Shown here: piece by piece, positions 22,644 to 35,172 of the stretch
Position numbering within the stretch: position 1 is the first letter of the stretch
How the letters are laid out: every line of letters begins with the position of its first letter
From: Gnetum montanum
Taxonomy: Eukaryota; Streptophyta; Gnetopsida; Gnetales; Gnetaceae
Assembly: GCA_015680685.1 (NCBI GenBank)
Contig: MNCI01023974.1
Span: 105,995-169,994, forward strand
DNA: 64,000 nt
Direction of reading: 5' to 3'
Position numbers and translations under genes: made by a program
The notes under the pieces: generated by a model
The model's input: only the letters and a program-made list of their open reading frames with translations
Databases searched by the model: none
Told to the model about the DNA's origin: nothing

Positions 22644-23647
22644 AAGACATGTTTACCAATGTAAAACATGAAAAATATGAATCAAATGACATAAAATTGC
22701 CTATAGGCTAAATTTTAATTCAAACATATTCATATATCCTTATGATGAAACTATTAAATTATATTCCTTTTCTTAATCCTTGTGGGTAAATTAAAAATAA
22801 TAATTTAACATATCATCCTAATTAATCATATTAAGTACAATAAAAATTCTTGTGGGATAAAATTTATCATATTACATATGATTAATCACAAATTTTAATG
22901 TTTCCTACCATATGTGATCTAAAAGCTCTTAGTACATAATTTTGCATAATTAAAGATGTTGTGGCTACTCTTTAATTATACAAAATTATATAGATCACTA
23001 GATATCATTCATATGCAGAAAATGATGCATATATTTACAAAATATGAATAAAATTGATAAACTACCAATTTTAACATGGTATAAGCATAATTTTATCAAA
23101 AATATTGATGCATATAACCAACTTGCTTAAGGCTTTAGCAAAGTTATCCTTTGACTCCTAATACTTTATAGAAATGATACCTTTGGACTGTGATGAGTGA
23201 AAAAAGGAAATACTAGGTCAATTTAGTTTTTTCTTAATGAAAAGAAACATTTAACTGGATTTGCAGGCAAAGCCTTACCAACCACACAAAAAGCCATGGA
23301 TAAAGTTCAACTCTGACTGGTCTCTGATCAATGAAAATAGTATGATTTAATACTTGGTTGAGTTTATTACAGAGCCACTAACTCCTTTCTCTGAATGGAG
23401 GATTTCCATCATTAGAATAGTGATGTGTGTTTTGTAATATTTCAAAGTTCAAAGTCTACTATTTCCGTGGTTCACACACTAGTGAAGCAGTAGCATAACA
23501 TAATACAAACTTAAATATTCTAGGTGCTAGTGAAGTGGATGACAAAATCAAAATTCAATTTAATTCAAACTCAATAACAAAAATTCAATCTAGAGTTGAT
23601 ACAGACAATTGCACCATCGTCAAAATGCATTAGGACAGAGATCTATT
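22644..23647 (-). other. 5' leader of element D
   Basis: About 1 kb between the primer-binding site and gag, AT-rich, with no conserved frame seen. Long leaders are not unusual in Copia elements, although a decayed N-terminal gag extension cannot be excluded. Confidence 0.5.
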
Positions 23648-23659
23648 GCTCTGATACCA
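23648..23659 (-). other. Primer-binding site of element D (initiator tRNA-Met)
   Basis: The minus strand reads TGGTATCAGAGC, a perfect match to the complement of the plant initiator tRNA-Met 3' end, two bases inside the LTR. Confidence 0.9.
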
Positions 23660-23661
23660 AA

Positions 23662-24069
23662 TGTAAGAAAATAATTATGCAGAAAAAACTAGATTACACA
23701 AGTAATTAAAGTACAGAATGCGGAAGCAAATGGAATTGACCTTCCGCCATTGATGCCTTTAATTAATCTTGTTCAGATTCTTCTTTCACACCAGTGCTCT
23801 ACAACAATGGTGTATGCAACCTCTAAGCATCTATGAAAGGGACTTGAACTATAATCCTACTGTGATTCATGGTGCTTTTGTTCTCCCATCAAGAATGAAT
23901 TTACAGGCCATGAAATTAGTTCCCATAAGAGAAAATTTAAAAAATAAGAGACCCAAAACCCCATTCGGATGTGGACGCCACCCCAATGCCAACGCAAAAA
24001 TGTGTTATGCCAAGGTGTATAAAAATCAATGGATATGGAGGCCATGTCAACATGTAAACACATGTTACA
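23662..24069 (-). repeat. 5' LTR of element D (408 bp)
   Basis: Begins TGTAAGAAAATAATTATGC on the plus strand and ends ACATGTTACA. It matches 17891-18298 over the full length and abuts the primer-binding site. Confidence 0.9.
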
Positions 24070-24420
24070 ATGATAGCTATCAAGAAAAATAGCTGATTTA
24101 GAGTAGAGAAACATACTCTTTCTACTGCAATTGAGGTCAATGATGTCAACAATGCTCAAAATGATGTAGTTGTTCAATGTTTTTTGGCTTAACTCCATCA
24201 CTGTAGTTTTTTTCCTCTTTTTTTTCTTTGGATTTTCTCACACATCTTTATCTTTATCATCTTCATGTATCAACAATGGTGTTGGATCAATATTTTTCAT
24301 ATCTCTGACCTAATTTGCACTTTGAACCAACAACAATTGTGTGTGTTTCTTGCAAGTGGCTCGAGCAAATTTCAACATGCTTAATTGACTTATGATAATG
24401 AGTTATGTAGCTCACTAGTT
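24070..24420 (-). other. Coding-looking stretch right of element D, unidentified
   Basis: A minus-strand frame from about 24420 reads MLKFARATCKKHTQLLLVQS, then after a stop VRDMKNIDPTPLLIHEDD. A basic cluster NPKKKKRKKTT that could serve as a nuclear localisation signal follows, and the frame runs into the LTR of D. It is on the same strand as the exon-like pieces at 17233-17656, so D could have inserted into a gene. The family is not recognised. Confidence 0.2.
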
Positions 24421-25659
24421 TTCCCTGCCAATGTTAATCTTAGATTTATTTGACCTTTTTTTCCTCTAACTGATTCCTCCATTCCTTTTTTTTGGGCATG
24501 CTAAGAGAGGAAAATGCTAATTGAAATGGATGCAACTCTTAGTACCAAATACTGCCATGTGGAAGGCAGTCTCTTTCTTCCTTACCCTTTCTCATTTATA
24601 GAGGTGCATGTCAAGAATGCCTACCTATATGATGGGTTAATTGGGACATACTAATTTTGCAGTTCCATCATCTTGACAAGCTAGCCAACATTTTAATAGA
24701 GATGCTATTCCAAGAACCTACCTAAGCTTAGTAATTTTTCTTGTAACAATTTTAATGGTACTACATGATTTTAATTTTTTAATCTCAAAATGCTGATACA
24801 TCAGGATATAGTTTAGAAATTCTTACTATTAATGGAAAGAGTATTAATTCATAAATTTGATCAATTTATAATCTTATGTTTTCATATAGAAGAAATTCAT
24901 AGGTTTAACTGATTGAGCAAAAATCTAAAATTGCTATAGGAGCTTCAAAAGAATAATTGTAGTTCCTTTCTACTTTAGTAGAATATTGTATAATAAAAAA
25001 TGATGATGAAGTGTAATTTCAAAATCTCACCCATTATTGGAGCCTATATATTATAGACAATTGGTCCTTTTATTGTAGGTTTATTGTTTAAGTTTTTTAG
25101 TTGATGTACCTATGAGAAAATAGGTTGCAAAAAATTTTATGCAAACTAGCCTAATCCACTATGAAGCACTTTTTATATCTTATTCTTATTTTGTCTCAAG
25201 GAATAGGTAAATTCCATGCAATGGCCCCTTTCAACATCTTGTCTTACTGAAGAGTGGTAATATAAATTTTGTAGTATGAAAAAATTGAATGATATTTGAT
25301 TAAATGGTTTGTTAAAGTGGCTATAACTTGGTGGTTAGGATTCCACGTTGTGGCTCCAAAAAAACTAGTCTTGAATCCTAGCAGCATAATAATACTTTTT
25401 CAAATATGTTGAGAAAGTTACTCTTCACATATAGTGTACCTAAGAATAGGCCATATTTTTGCTAGACATGTGCAAATGGAGCATGAATGAGATCTAGAAG
25501 GTAAAGAAAGTAAGAACCCTGAATGTGATAGTCATGCACTGAACCAAGATGCAAAGGAAAAAGCTCGATGTGCACATGTATTCTATCTTAGAATACAATC
25601 CATACTTCTTCTTATAAAATAATCAAAAGGAACCATTCTATCATCTTTGATATTGGCAG
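24421..25659. other. AT-rich stretch without recognisable features
   Basis: No LTR pair, conserved frame or RNA gene was found. Short frames such as 25612-25839 are judged chance. It may be host intergenic DNA, ending at the LTR of element E. Confidence 0.4.
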
Positions 25660-28040
25660 TGTTGAGGCCAACATCGCCCATGGTAGGCATAGGGCCATGA
25701 TCAACAATGTTTTATCTAAACATCTAAATAATAAATCAAATAGTGTTATAAATGTCATTCCAAAATCAACAATAACAACAAGCCACAACACTAATAACAA
25801 AAAAAATCCTTTATATTTTGTAATACAATGATGATTCAAGAGAGTTCTAACTTCTAACGTTTAGTGACATTTACAGGCTTTGTTTAAACAGTTATGTTTT
25901 ATCATGTAGTTGTGTCAAAATATAAACTTATGGTCATTGGCTAGCATGACATGAATGCAAGTTTAAGTCTAGCATTTTACTTAGACCAACAAAAAAATGA
26001 AGAGAAATGATAAGAAAAAAATTTCCATGCATCAATTGGTCTAGTTCAAAATGGAAACATTATCTTCTTATGTATGCATGTTTTCCCTCTTTCCATTTCT
26101 TGAATAAAATACTCTACCTGAACAAACATTAGACTTACCAAATAATGATCATATTCATTGGCAATATCATCTATGGTAGAAATTTGCATTTATGTTTCAC
26201 CTTTTTCCACAAAAACCTAGGAATAGGTCTTACTCTAGTTTTGCAAGTCATAATTTGGTATTGGGCTTTTGTAATAGTATATTCATGGGCTTTAACAATA
26301 AATAGTGAGTAAATCCTTAAAATGAGAAAGCTGCCCTCCTTGAAAGTTGAAACATAGAGAACTAATTTGCTTAGCTCTATGAACCAAAAGAACTATGGAT
26401 CTCTGGAATTTCCCTTCTCCATCTTCAATGGTTCAATCCATTCCCTTGATATTCCCTTGCTAGTGTTGTTCTCTTATGTTTTGAGGTTTCTGTTTGATGT
26501 TAAGAAAATTAGAAAGAGAAAGAAGCTAATACCTCTAGGGCCACTTGCTATGCCAATCATAGAAAATCTTCATTAGTTGTAGGAAGATCTACATCATCAA
26601 ACTCTTGCAGAACTTTTAGATAGGTATAGCCAGATCATGTTCATATGGATGGATTCTATTCCAACAATGGTGGTTTCCTCCTCTGAGAAAGCAAAGCTCT
26701 TTCTCAAAACCCACAATACACTATTTGTAGGTAGAAGCCCTACATCGATAACAAAAATTATATTCACTTGGAAACATATTTTAATGGCATCCTATGGCGA
26801 TTACTAGAGAAGAGTCAAAAAGATGTGTGTAATCGAATGTCTCAGTTCAAAAAAGAGTTGAATCTTTCAAAAATCTTAGAGAGAAGGGGGTCGCTGCATT
26901 GGCATGGGAGATTTATGGTTGTTTTTGGATGCGTTTAATTTCCAGGGAATCAAGAAATGGGCATGCATTTATGGTGATGGTGGTTATGTCAGTGGTGCTG
27001 GCTATTACTCCTGAGCATTACAGGAGTTTCATGGAGGTGTTCATGGTTGAGAACATGGCTATGATTATAATGGCAGTTACAGGCATGGGAGTTACATAGA
27101 TGTCTGAGCGTAGTGGACAGTTAGTGGCATCTGGTGGCTATAAAGAAAAGAGGTGCAAACTCTGGTAGGGGGATGGTAGGAGCCAGCTAGGAAACCAAGA
27201 GATGAGGTTTCTCTTTTTTGAGGGTCTTGTAGCAGGTAGCCTTCTTAGTGGTCCTAGGCAGCAACGCATGATAGGTGATGCCAAGGCATCAACACATGTC
27301 GTTGACACATGCACAGACAAGGCAGTGTTCATGGAACTACATTGCTACAGTAGGGCATCCCCTCTCCTCTCTCACAAAATAGCCTTATTTTCTTTGATGT
27401 AGTAGTAGTAGATAGGGCTCGTCGTTAGGGGCACATGGTGGCATGGCAGACATGCTCTCTCTCCAACAGTGCATAGCAATGATTGACAGGTGGTGTGTGG
27501 CACATGGCAGCAGCAGAAGAGAGGCACTAATAGTAGTGTTAGTGGTTACATGTCTGCAGCACACATAGCTGTAGCATCCCCCCCTCTCTCTCCTCCCTTC
27601 ATAGTTGACGATAGGTAGGCTCTCTAGGTCTTTTTCCATCAACGATAGGTTCTGTGGTAGGTAATGATGAGGCACATGGTAGTGGAACACCAGATAGATA
27701 TCTCTCTCCCCCTCTCCCAGTGGCTACAAGTAGTGTTGGCTGTAGTAGCATCTGCTATGGCCCAACGACATGATTCGGGAATAGTAGTGGGAACAAGGGA
27801 AAATTTAATTTTTTGTGTAGTTAACTATTGTATTTGCATTAAGTGTTGGAATTCAAGACTTTTGTTTAATTTAAATTTCCTGACCTTTAATTTAATTTAC
27901 CTATTTTTTAAAACATCACATACCCATCTCTAGCTAAGACTATTCTTAGGTTTTTGTACCCATGCGAGAGGTGCCCTAGGCAATAGTCTCAAAGAAGTTT
28001 TTCCCCCGATGTTGGTGCATCCAAAATTTATGCATCAACA
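25660..28040 (+). repeat. First LTR of element E (2,381 bp)
   Basis: Ends TGTTGA...TCAACA (6-bp inverted). It aligns along its whole length with 32793-35172. Frames inside it, for example 26899-27099 and 27385-27690, are shared by the second LTR only in decayed form and show no known domain, so they are not called as genes. The length is large for an LTR. Confidence 0.85.
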
Positions 28041-28607
28041 CCTTTTTGGCACTAAAAGGAGGACTATTTTTCTAGCCTTTATTTTTCCATATTAGTTTTT
28101 CTTATCATTTTTCTTGTTCCTGACTCATTTCCTAATCCTATTTTAAAATTTGTTTTTTTTTTTATTAAAATCTCTATTTTCAACCCTTGTTTCAAAAATT
28201 TTTTTAAAGAAATTTTAAGCCCTTTCATTTTTCAATCCCAAAACTCTATTTTCTAAAATTTTCATTACCTAAGTCTCATCACCCATCTTAAATCCTGTTT
28301 TCAAATTTCTAAACCCTGTTTTTCTAGTCCCATTTTTTGATTTCTGTTTTGGAGGTCCTTACTTAAGTACTGACTTTGGTAAGGTGGTTTTATTACTCAT
28401 TCAATTTCAAATTTATTTTTCTAAAATTTTGCATTTCACTATTTTACTTCTAAAAATTATAAATGTTGCAATTTCATGCATTTATTTCTTTTTTTAAATA
28501 GCATATTTTAATGTTTTTTGTCAAAAAATATTATTTTAATATTTCTTCTCTTTTTGTGCAATTTTATAATTTTATTTTAACATTCATATTTTATAATTTT
28601 TCATTTT
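28041..28607 (+). other. Leader of element E
   Basis: A T-rich 567-bp leader between LTR and gag. Immediately after the LTR it reads TTTTTGGCACTAAAAGGAGG. This might be a decayed primer-binding site of the TGGCGCC class, but the match is poor. The second interior has lost most of this leader. Confidence 0.4.
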
Positions 28608-30300
28608 ATGAGTAAACCCTCCCAACAAGAATCATTTACCTCTACCCCTAACTAACCAAGCACCTATCACTTTATGTTAAGGAAGCAACGAGCTTCATGT
28701 TTCCCAAGTTCTATGCCTAGGAGAGCTTGAACTATGATCGTAGCCAATCAACCTCTGGCTCCCTTGGTGAGCAACCCCTTCAACTTCACCAACTACCATG
28801 ATATCCCAAAGTCACTTCAGAACATAAACTTATTCTTTGATCCCACAACCCCTACTAGTGATGCCTACCAAAACATACAATGTTTTGAAACCTGACGAGG
28901 GATCCATAACATTGTACAAAATGACATAGCATGTAGGGTATTTGAAACAACTTTTAAGAGTAGAGCCACCCAGTGGTTTTTGATGCTCCCTAATGCCTCC
29001 ATTGACTCATGACAAGAACTCAAAAATAAGTTCTTGTTTCAGTTTGACAAGTTCACTAGCCTAACCATAACATTAAGTAATTTTACAAGCTTGAGAAAGA
29101 TACCTAGTGAAAATGTCCATGACTACAAATTACGATTCCTCCATCAACTTGCCTATGTGCCAAATGAGATGCATCCACAACCTGGTGGCATCCTCAATTT
29201 TTACTTGTTCATCATTGACCCATTTTTTACCTATGCCATTAAATTTGATCCCAACATAACAAAAATATAGGGAGCCATGGCTAAATCCATCAAGTTGAAA
29301 TAAATTACCCTCATGAATAGCATTCAAACCCAATTTTGAATGATGAGCTTTAGTGATCCTATGCAATCTAACCCTCTACCTCTACTAACTTTCCCAATGA
29401 AGAATACTTTGTCTCAGACTCCTTCCCCCTTTCAAATGACTCAACCTACAAATAGTTGCTTTTAGGGTTCCACATCTTCTTCATTTTTACCATTCAACAC
29501 TCGTTTGAATGATGACCAATTGAAAGCCTTAATCTAATCCATCATAAACCCAAATGGAATATCCAATCCTGTTGAACCTCCAAATCAAACTCAAAATTAG
29601 ATGACCCGGATATTAACTTCGCTTCAAAAACTTTCAAATGAAGTAGTTGAACTAAAGTGGAACAATAAAAAGGATCCTATACAATCTAAAAAGCCAAGTA
29701 CATCAATTAATGATGACTATTGTTGTCTCCATTACACAAGGCAACATTTTGAGAGGACTTGTCCTCAATTTTTAACATTTTATGGCAATAATACCTCAGG
29801 TCAACAAAATGGGCAAACCTCTATTATGGTCCTTAATGTACCTCATGAAACAGAAAATGAAGAGACTTTCTCATTAGAATGAGTTATGGTAAGAAACCCC
29901 AATCCACATAACCCTCAATACCATAGACTTAGTGACATCATGAACAACACATAACAACAAACTAGGAATGACCCTTATACTCCTCCAAACAGAAGAGCTT
30001 CTATTCAAAACAACCAAACTGAGCCATCCCAAGTAAACACCCCACAATGACCAAACTTCCCTTCCATACTTAGAAGAACTCCATCTCAACAAGAAGCCAA
30101 AGATGAACATAAATTTTATGATTTAGTTGAGGATTTGAAGAAAATTAAAGCTAGCATTTCAATGTATGACCTTCTATAGTTTAACAAAATGAAAGATGTG
30201 ATCCAAGAGATAGTTCATAGACTAGAAACCAATAAAGGAAAATCCTCAATCCCTAAAAAGAAAGTTCACTTCGTAGAAAGTCCTAACAAGCTATTAGTAT
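28608..30300 (+). pseudogene. Gag of element E, interior 1
   Basis: ATG at 28608 (MSKPSQQESF). The frame can be followed for about 560 codons with roughly ten stops. The gag core reads FETTFKSRATQWFLMLPNA, QELKNKFLFQF and LRFLHQLAYVPNEMHPQPGG (28940-29190). A zinc-knuckle remnant at 29716-29760 reads CLHYTRQHFERTC, with the second cysteine replaced by histidine. The C-terminal part has the helical ISMYDLL and KVHFVESPN just before protease. Interior 2 has a parallel copy at 35220-36500. Confidence 0.8.
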
Positions 30301-30317
30301 AGAACGCAAATAATCGC

Positions 30318-31208
30318 ATGTCAAGCAAGAAAGATCAACTTGATTTCCTAACAACTTTGATCATTTTAGAAAAGAATGTCCATAATTGTTTGATGGATTT
30401 TGGTGCAACTATTAGTGTCATGTCACTTGAGGTATGTAAGATTTTAGGAGCACAAATGATATCACAAACAAAAAATGTGATTCAACTTGATGGATCCAAT
30501 GTACATATAGTGGGGTCATTAAAAGGAGTGAAAGTGCAACTTAAACAATACCCTACATTTACATGTTACATGGATATCTTAGTAGTTGACATGTCACCCA
30601 CTTATGGTGTGCTCTTATCTAGGACTTTTGGAGCCAAGTTTGGGGGCTTCTTTAGGTTAGATTTCTCAGAACTATTAATCCATATCATAGGAAAATACGA
30701 ATATATGATTATACCTAGAGAACCCTTTTATAAGCAAGTTGTAACGAATTTTGATTTGAAAAATCAATCTTTGGAGAATCAAAACACTAATATTTATATT
30801 GGAGTTATTGAGGTTGAGCATTGTGAAAATGTTATAAATGACCATGTGAGTGAAACTACAAAAATAAATCTTGTCTCTCATATAGATTCCACCCAACCCT
30901 ATCAAACCTCTAGAGAAGGTGAAGAAATTTATGAAGACACCTTACCTTATCAACAATACCATGGATTTATTTTGAATGACTTGCCACCTTTAAGGAAGGA
31001 AAAACATGTAAATGAGATCCCAACCATCAAAACGTTAGAAGGTGTGCCAAATTTTGATGATGACACATCCATGGAACACGTTCCTAGAGAAGTTGTATTT
31101 GATGACTTACCAAGACCTAGACTTGTCAGACCTGAGATTGGATCTAAAATTATCCATCTTATGAAACATTCAAGTTGGTCATCAAATTTAGTTCCAGATA
31201 GAAAATGA
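30318..31208 (+). pseudogene. Aspartic protease of element E, interior 1
   Basis: An open frame of 296 codons. The active-site region reads CLMDFGATISVMSLEVCKIL; the usual DSG or DTG is DFG, so the enzyme is probably dead. The second conserved block, DILVVDMSPTYGVLLSRTFG, is typical of retrotransposon proteases, followed by LDFSELLIHI. The last 150 residues are acidic and end in LVPDRK, next to an integrase tail. RT, RNase H and the integrase core are missing from between. Confidence 0.75.
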
Positions 31209-31498
31209 ACAAGAAAATTAAGATTACATCGTGATTTTCACAATCTTAAAATTCGTAAACAATGGCTTGACAAGAAATATGCAAGTAATGTCTTAAAAAT
31301 TGAAGATCAAGTCTTGAAAGAGGTAGAGCCTTTTGTCAAATAAGTCTTTGATGTAAGTTCTCTCCTATGTGGTTAGGCCCATTTCAAGTTATAGATGTCA
31401 TTTACCCCAATGTGTACAAAATCACTGATTTGCAAGGACATAGGTTACATAGGAATTTTAATGCATTTTATTTGAAGCATTTCTACTTAGGTGCCTGA
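31209..31498 (+). pseudogene. Integrase C-terminal remnant of element E
   Basis: The reading LRLHRDFHNLKIRKQWLDKK and then MWLGPFQVIDVIYPNVYKIT, LHRNFNAFYLKHFYLGA is the usual end of Gypsy integrase: the helical linker, then W-GPF, then an N-x-x-x-LK motif. It directly follows the protease frame, so about 2.5 kb of pol has been deleted. One frameshift lies near 31350. Confidence 0.7.
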
Positions 31499-32792
31499 TG
31501 TGGACACATGGTAGATCGTTATTTGCATGTTTTCTCTCCCTTTGCCATACATTTCATCTTTATATAGTTGCATTTTCATGCTTTCTTTGCATTCCATCAT
31601 TTCTTTCTTAGCATATTGGTTTTGGTTTAATTTGTGCTTTTCATATGATTTTAATAATCATTATGGTCATTTGAGTTACTAGGTTTTGGGCCATCATAAC
31701 ACCATTAGAAAATAATGTGAGTATAATGCTATATATATATATCTTACTATTAGATGAAATCTCCTTTATATTTTATATTTCAATAATGCTATGATTCTTT
31801 CTAGTCAATTTCAAGCTTTTAATTTTATTTGTATGTTGGATTGTGGTGGATGGGATTTATGCTAAATTATCATGTAATCATCATGATCATGTGAGTGTAG
31901 GATATGCGACATTAGAGAATGGTTAGCCATAATTACCAGGTGACCTTAGAAAACCAAATTTTCCCTCTCATAAGCCCTAGCCCTCAAGTGTGATGATCCA
32001 TGGCTATCCTATGAACAACGGGGTGAAGTGTATTCATTTCCACTTGAGAACCCTTAGCCACCCAGGAGACCTACTATGATGCCATCAAGTTGTAATTAAA
32101 GGCACATAAATGAGGGTAAAATTGCACCATGGGAAAAGTTCCAAAAGGACAGTGTTCATTGGTAGTGCAGCTAATCGGCCAAACTCATGTTGGAATTCGT
32201 ACCTTGAGAATGAAGTACATCATGAGTAAAGTTTCCTTAAAAAAAAGGAAAAAAAAAAGGAAAAGAATGCAGACCATGTTCTTTGGCAGTGCAATATGTT
32301 CTTAAGTGTGATGAGGTCTAACAATAATCGTCACCCTAGCCTCCATTCCTCTTTTAAACTTATTTCCCTAAAATTCAAAAAAACAAGTTCTAAGGAAAAA
32401 TCCATGATCTAACTTAAGCTTGTCCTCCTCATTAAGTTTGGCATAAGTCTTATGCTTAAAGTAGTTCACATGCTTTTTACTCTTACCTTGTGAGAAGATT
32501 GGGAATGAGATATTAATTATATTTTAATTATATATATACATCTATATAGTTAAAATAATAAATTATATATTTGGATTTTAATTAAATAAAATGATGTGGT
32601 AAGGGTGGCCCACATCTAGTTCTCTTTTGATTATATGGTTATTTTAATCATGTTTAAATCAGTATAGTTTAACTTTAAGTCTTAATTTGTTTGTGTTTTA
32701 TGATATTTTTGATTATCTATTTGCATCATCTTAAAATTTTTGTGGTTTTTCTATCCTTGCACTTACATGCAATTAAAATTTTAGGGTCTAAG
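31499..32792 (+). other. 3' untranslated region of element E
   Basis: Non-coding, AT-rich, with TATATATATAT at 31731 and AATTATATATATACATC at 32527. The tract AAAAAAAAGGAAAAAAAAAAGG lies near 32240. The last bases before the LTR read TTTTAGGGTCTAAG, a weak polypurine tract. Confidence 0.5.
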
Positions 32793-35172
32793 TGTTGAGG
32801 CCAACATCATCCATGCTAGGCATGGGGACATTATCAACAATGTTTTATCTAAACATCTAAACAATAAATCAAACAGTGCTATAAATGTCATTCCAAAATC
32901 AACAATAATGATAGGCCACAACATTGATTACAAAAAAAAAAAACCTTTAGATTTTGTAATACAATGATGATTCAAGAGAGTTCTAAGTTCTAACATCTAG
33001 TGGCATTTATAGGCTCCTTGTTTAAATAGCTATGTTTTATCATGTAGTTGTGTCAAAATATAAACTTATGGTCATTGGCTAGTGTGATACAAATGCAATT
33101 TTAAGTCTAGCATTTTACTTAGACCAATACGAAAATTAAGAAAAATGATGAGACAAAAATTTCCATGGATCAATTGGTCTAGTCCAAAATGTAAACATTA
33201 TCTTCTTATGTGTGCATTTTTCCCTCTTTCCATTTCTTGAATAAAATACTATACCTGAACAAACATTAGACTTACCAAATAATGATCATATTCATTGACA
33301 ATATCATTTGTGGTAGAGATTTGCATTTACGTTTCATCTTTTTCCATTGAAACCTAGGAAAAAGTCTTTGGTTTTGCAAGTCATAATCTAGTATTGGACT
33401 TTTGTAATAGTGCATTAATGGGCTTTAACAATAAACAATGAGTAAATTCTTAAAAGGAGGAAGACCCCCTCCTTGAAAGTTGAAAGACAGAGAGCTAATC
33501 TACTCAGCCCTGCAGACCAAAAGAACTATGGATCTTTGGAATTTCTCTTCTTCATCTTCCATGGTTCAATTGATTCCCTTGCTAGTGTTGTTCTCTTAAG
33601 TTTTGTGGTTTCTATTTGATGTCAAGAAAATCAGAAAGAGAAAGAAACTACTACCTCCAAGGGCACCTGCTATACCAATCATAGGAAATCTTCATCAGTT
33701 GTAGGGAGATCTACCTCATCAAACTCTTGTAGAAATTTTAAACAAGTATAGCTAGATCATGTTCATCTGGATGGGTTCTATTCTAACAATGGTGGTTTCC
33801 TCCTTTGAGAAAGCAAAGAGCTTCCTCAAAACCCATGATACACTATTTGCATGTAGAAGCACCACATCAACAATATAAATTGTATTCACTGGACAACATG
33901 TTTTAATGGCTCCCTATGGCGATTACTAGAGAAGAGTTAGAAAGATGCATGTAACCAAACATCTTAGTCCAAAAAGAGTTGAATCTTTTAGAAATATCAA
34001 TGAGAAGGAGATTTCTGCATTGGCATGGAAGATTTGTGGTCATTTTTTGGATGCATTCGAGTTGTAGGGAATCAAGAAACAAGCATGTGATTGTAGTGGT
34101 AGTGGTTACATTGGTGGTGCTGGCCATAACTCCTAGGCATTATAAGAGTTATGTGGAGGCATTCATGGTTGAGAATGTGGCTACAGTTATAATGGTAGTT
34201 ACAGGCATGAGCGTTACATAGGTGTGTGGGCATAGTGGGTAGTTGGTAGCTATAAAGNNNNNNNNNNNNNNNNNNNNNNNNNNNNNNNNNNNNNNNNNNN
34301 NNNNNNNNNNNNNNNNNNNNNNNNNNNNNNNNNNNNNNNNNNNNNNNNNNNNNNNNNNGGGTGATACAGTAGGCAACCTTCTCAATGGGCTTTGATAACA
34401 ACGTGTGCGATAGGTGACACCAGGGCATCAACATGTGCTATCAACATAGGCATAGATTAGGTGATGTTCATGGTAATGTGTTGCTAAAGTAGGCCATCCT
34501 CTCTCCTCTCTCATTAGGCAACCTCCTTTTCTTTAACATGGTAGCAATAGATAGCACCCATCATCAGGGGCATGTGGTGGCATGGTGGATGCACTCTCTC
34601 TCCAGCACTGCACATTAGTGACCAGAAGATGGCACATAACATGTGATGGCGATGGATGTCATACACTGATAGTAAAGTTAGTGGTCGCATGTTTGCAGCA
34701 TGCATAACCACAACATCCCTCACTCTCTCTCCTTTCTTTCTAGCTAATGATAGGTAACCTCCTTGGTTCTTCTACCATAAATGATAGGTTATGTGGTAGG
34801 CAATGGTGGGGGATGTGGTGGTGGAACACTAGACAAATCTCTTTCTCCCTCTCATAGTAGCTATGAGTAGTGTTAGTTGTGGTAGCATTTGCTATGGTCT
34901 AGTGGCATGTTCCTGTACTAGCAGTAGGGAACTAGGGAAAATTTAATTTTTAGTTAACTATTGTATCTACATTAAGTCTTGGAATTCAATACTTTTGTTC
35001 AATTTAAATTCCCCAACTTTTAATTTAATTACCTTTTTTAAAACATCACATAGCCCTCTATAGCTAAAACTATTCCTAGGTTTTTGTACCCATGCGGGAG
35101 TTGCCCTAGGTAATAGTCTCCTCAAATGAGTTTTCCCCTAGTGTTGGTGCATCTAAAATTTATGCATCAACA
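32793..35172 (+). repeat. Second LTR of element E (2,380 bp, contains a gap)
   Basis: Same ends TGTTGA...TCAACA and same order of blocks as 25660-28040. It contains a 101-base run of N (34258-34358). It serves as the 3' LTR of interior 1 and as the 5' LTR of interior 2. Confidence 0.85.
34258..34358. other. Assembly gap (101 Ns)
   Basis: An unresolved stretch in the second LTR of element E. By alignment with the first LTR it replaces sequence corresponding to roughly 27135-27225. Confidence 0.95.

Larger units (their letters stand above)
17891..24069 (-). mobile_element. Element D, Copia retrotransposon with decayed gag-pol
   Basis: Two 408-bp LTRs (TGTAAG...TTACA) flank a 5,363-bp interior in the Copia order gag, protease, integrase, RT, RNase H on the minus strand. 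It has a perfect initiator tRNA-Met primer site and a polypurine tract (AAGTGGGAGAT on the minus strand at 18299-18310). The flanks GTCAC (left) and ATGAT (right) do not match, so no target duplication is seen. The RNase H end is disrupted by an inverted segment with an N at each side. Confidence 0.9.

Noticed and set aside
17886-24074. Target-site duplication for element D
   Set aside because: GTCAC on the left and ATGAT on the right do not match, so none is claimed.
23857-24201. A 114-codon minus-strand frame with a hydrophobic stretch
   Set aside because: Most of it is the LTR of element D, and the 3' LTR copy does not keep the frame. Only the part outside the LTR is noted as unidentified.
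26899-27690. Several frames of 64-101 codons within the first LTR of element E (and partners near 33903-34723)
   Set aside because: They lie inside a repeated LTR, are not kept open in the second copy and have no recognisable domain.
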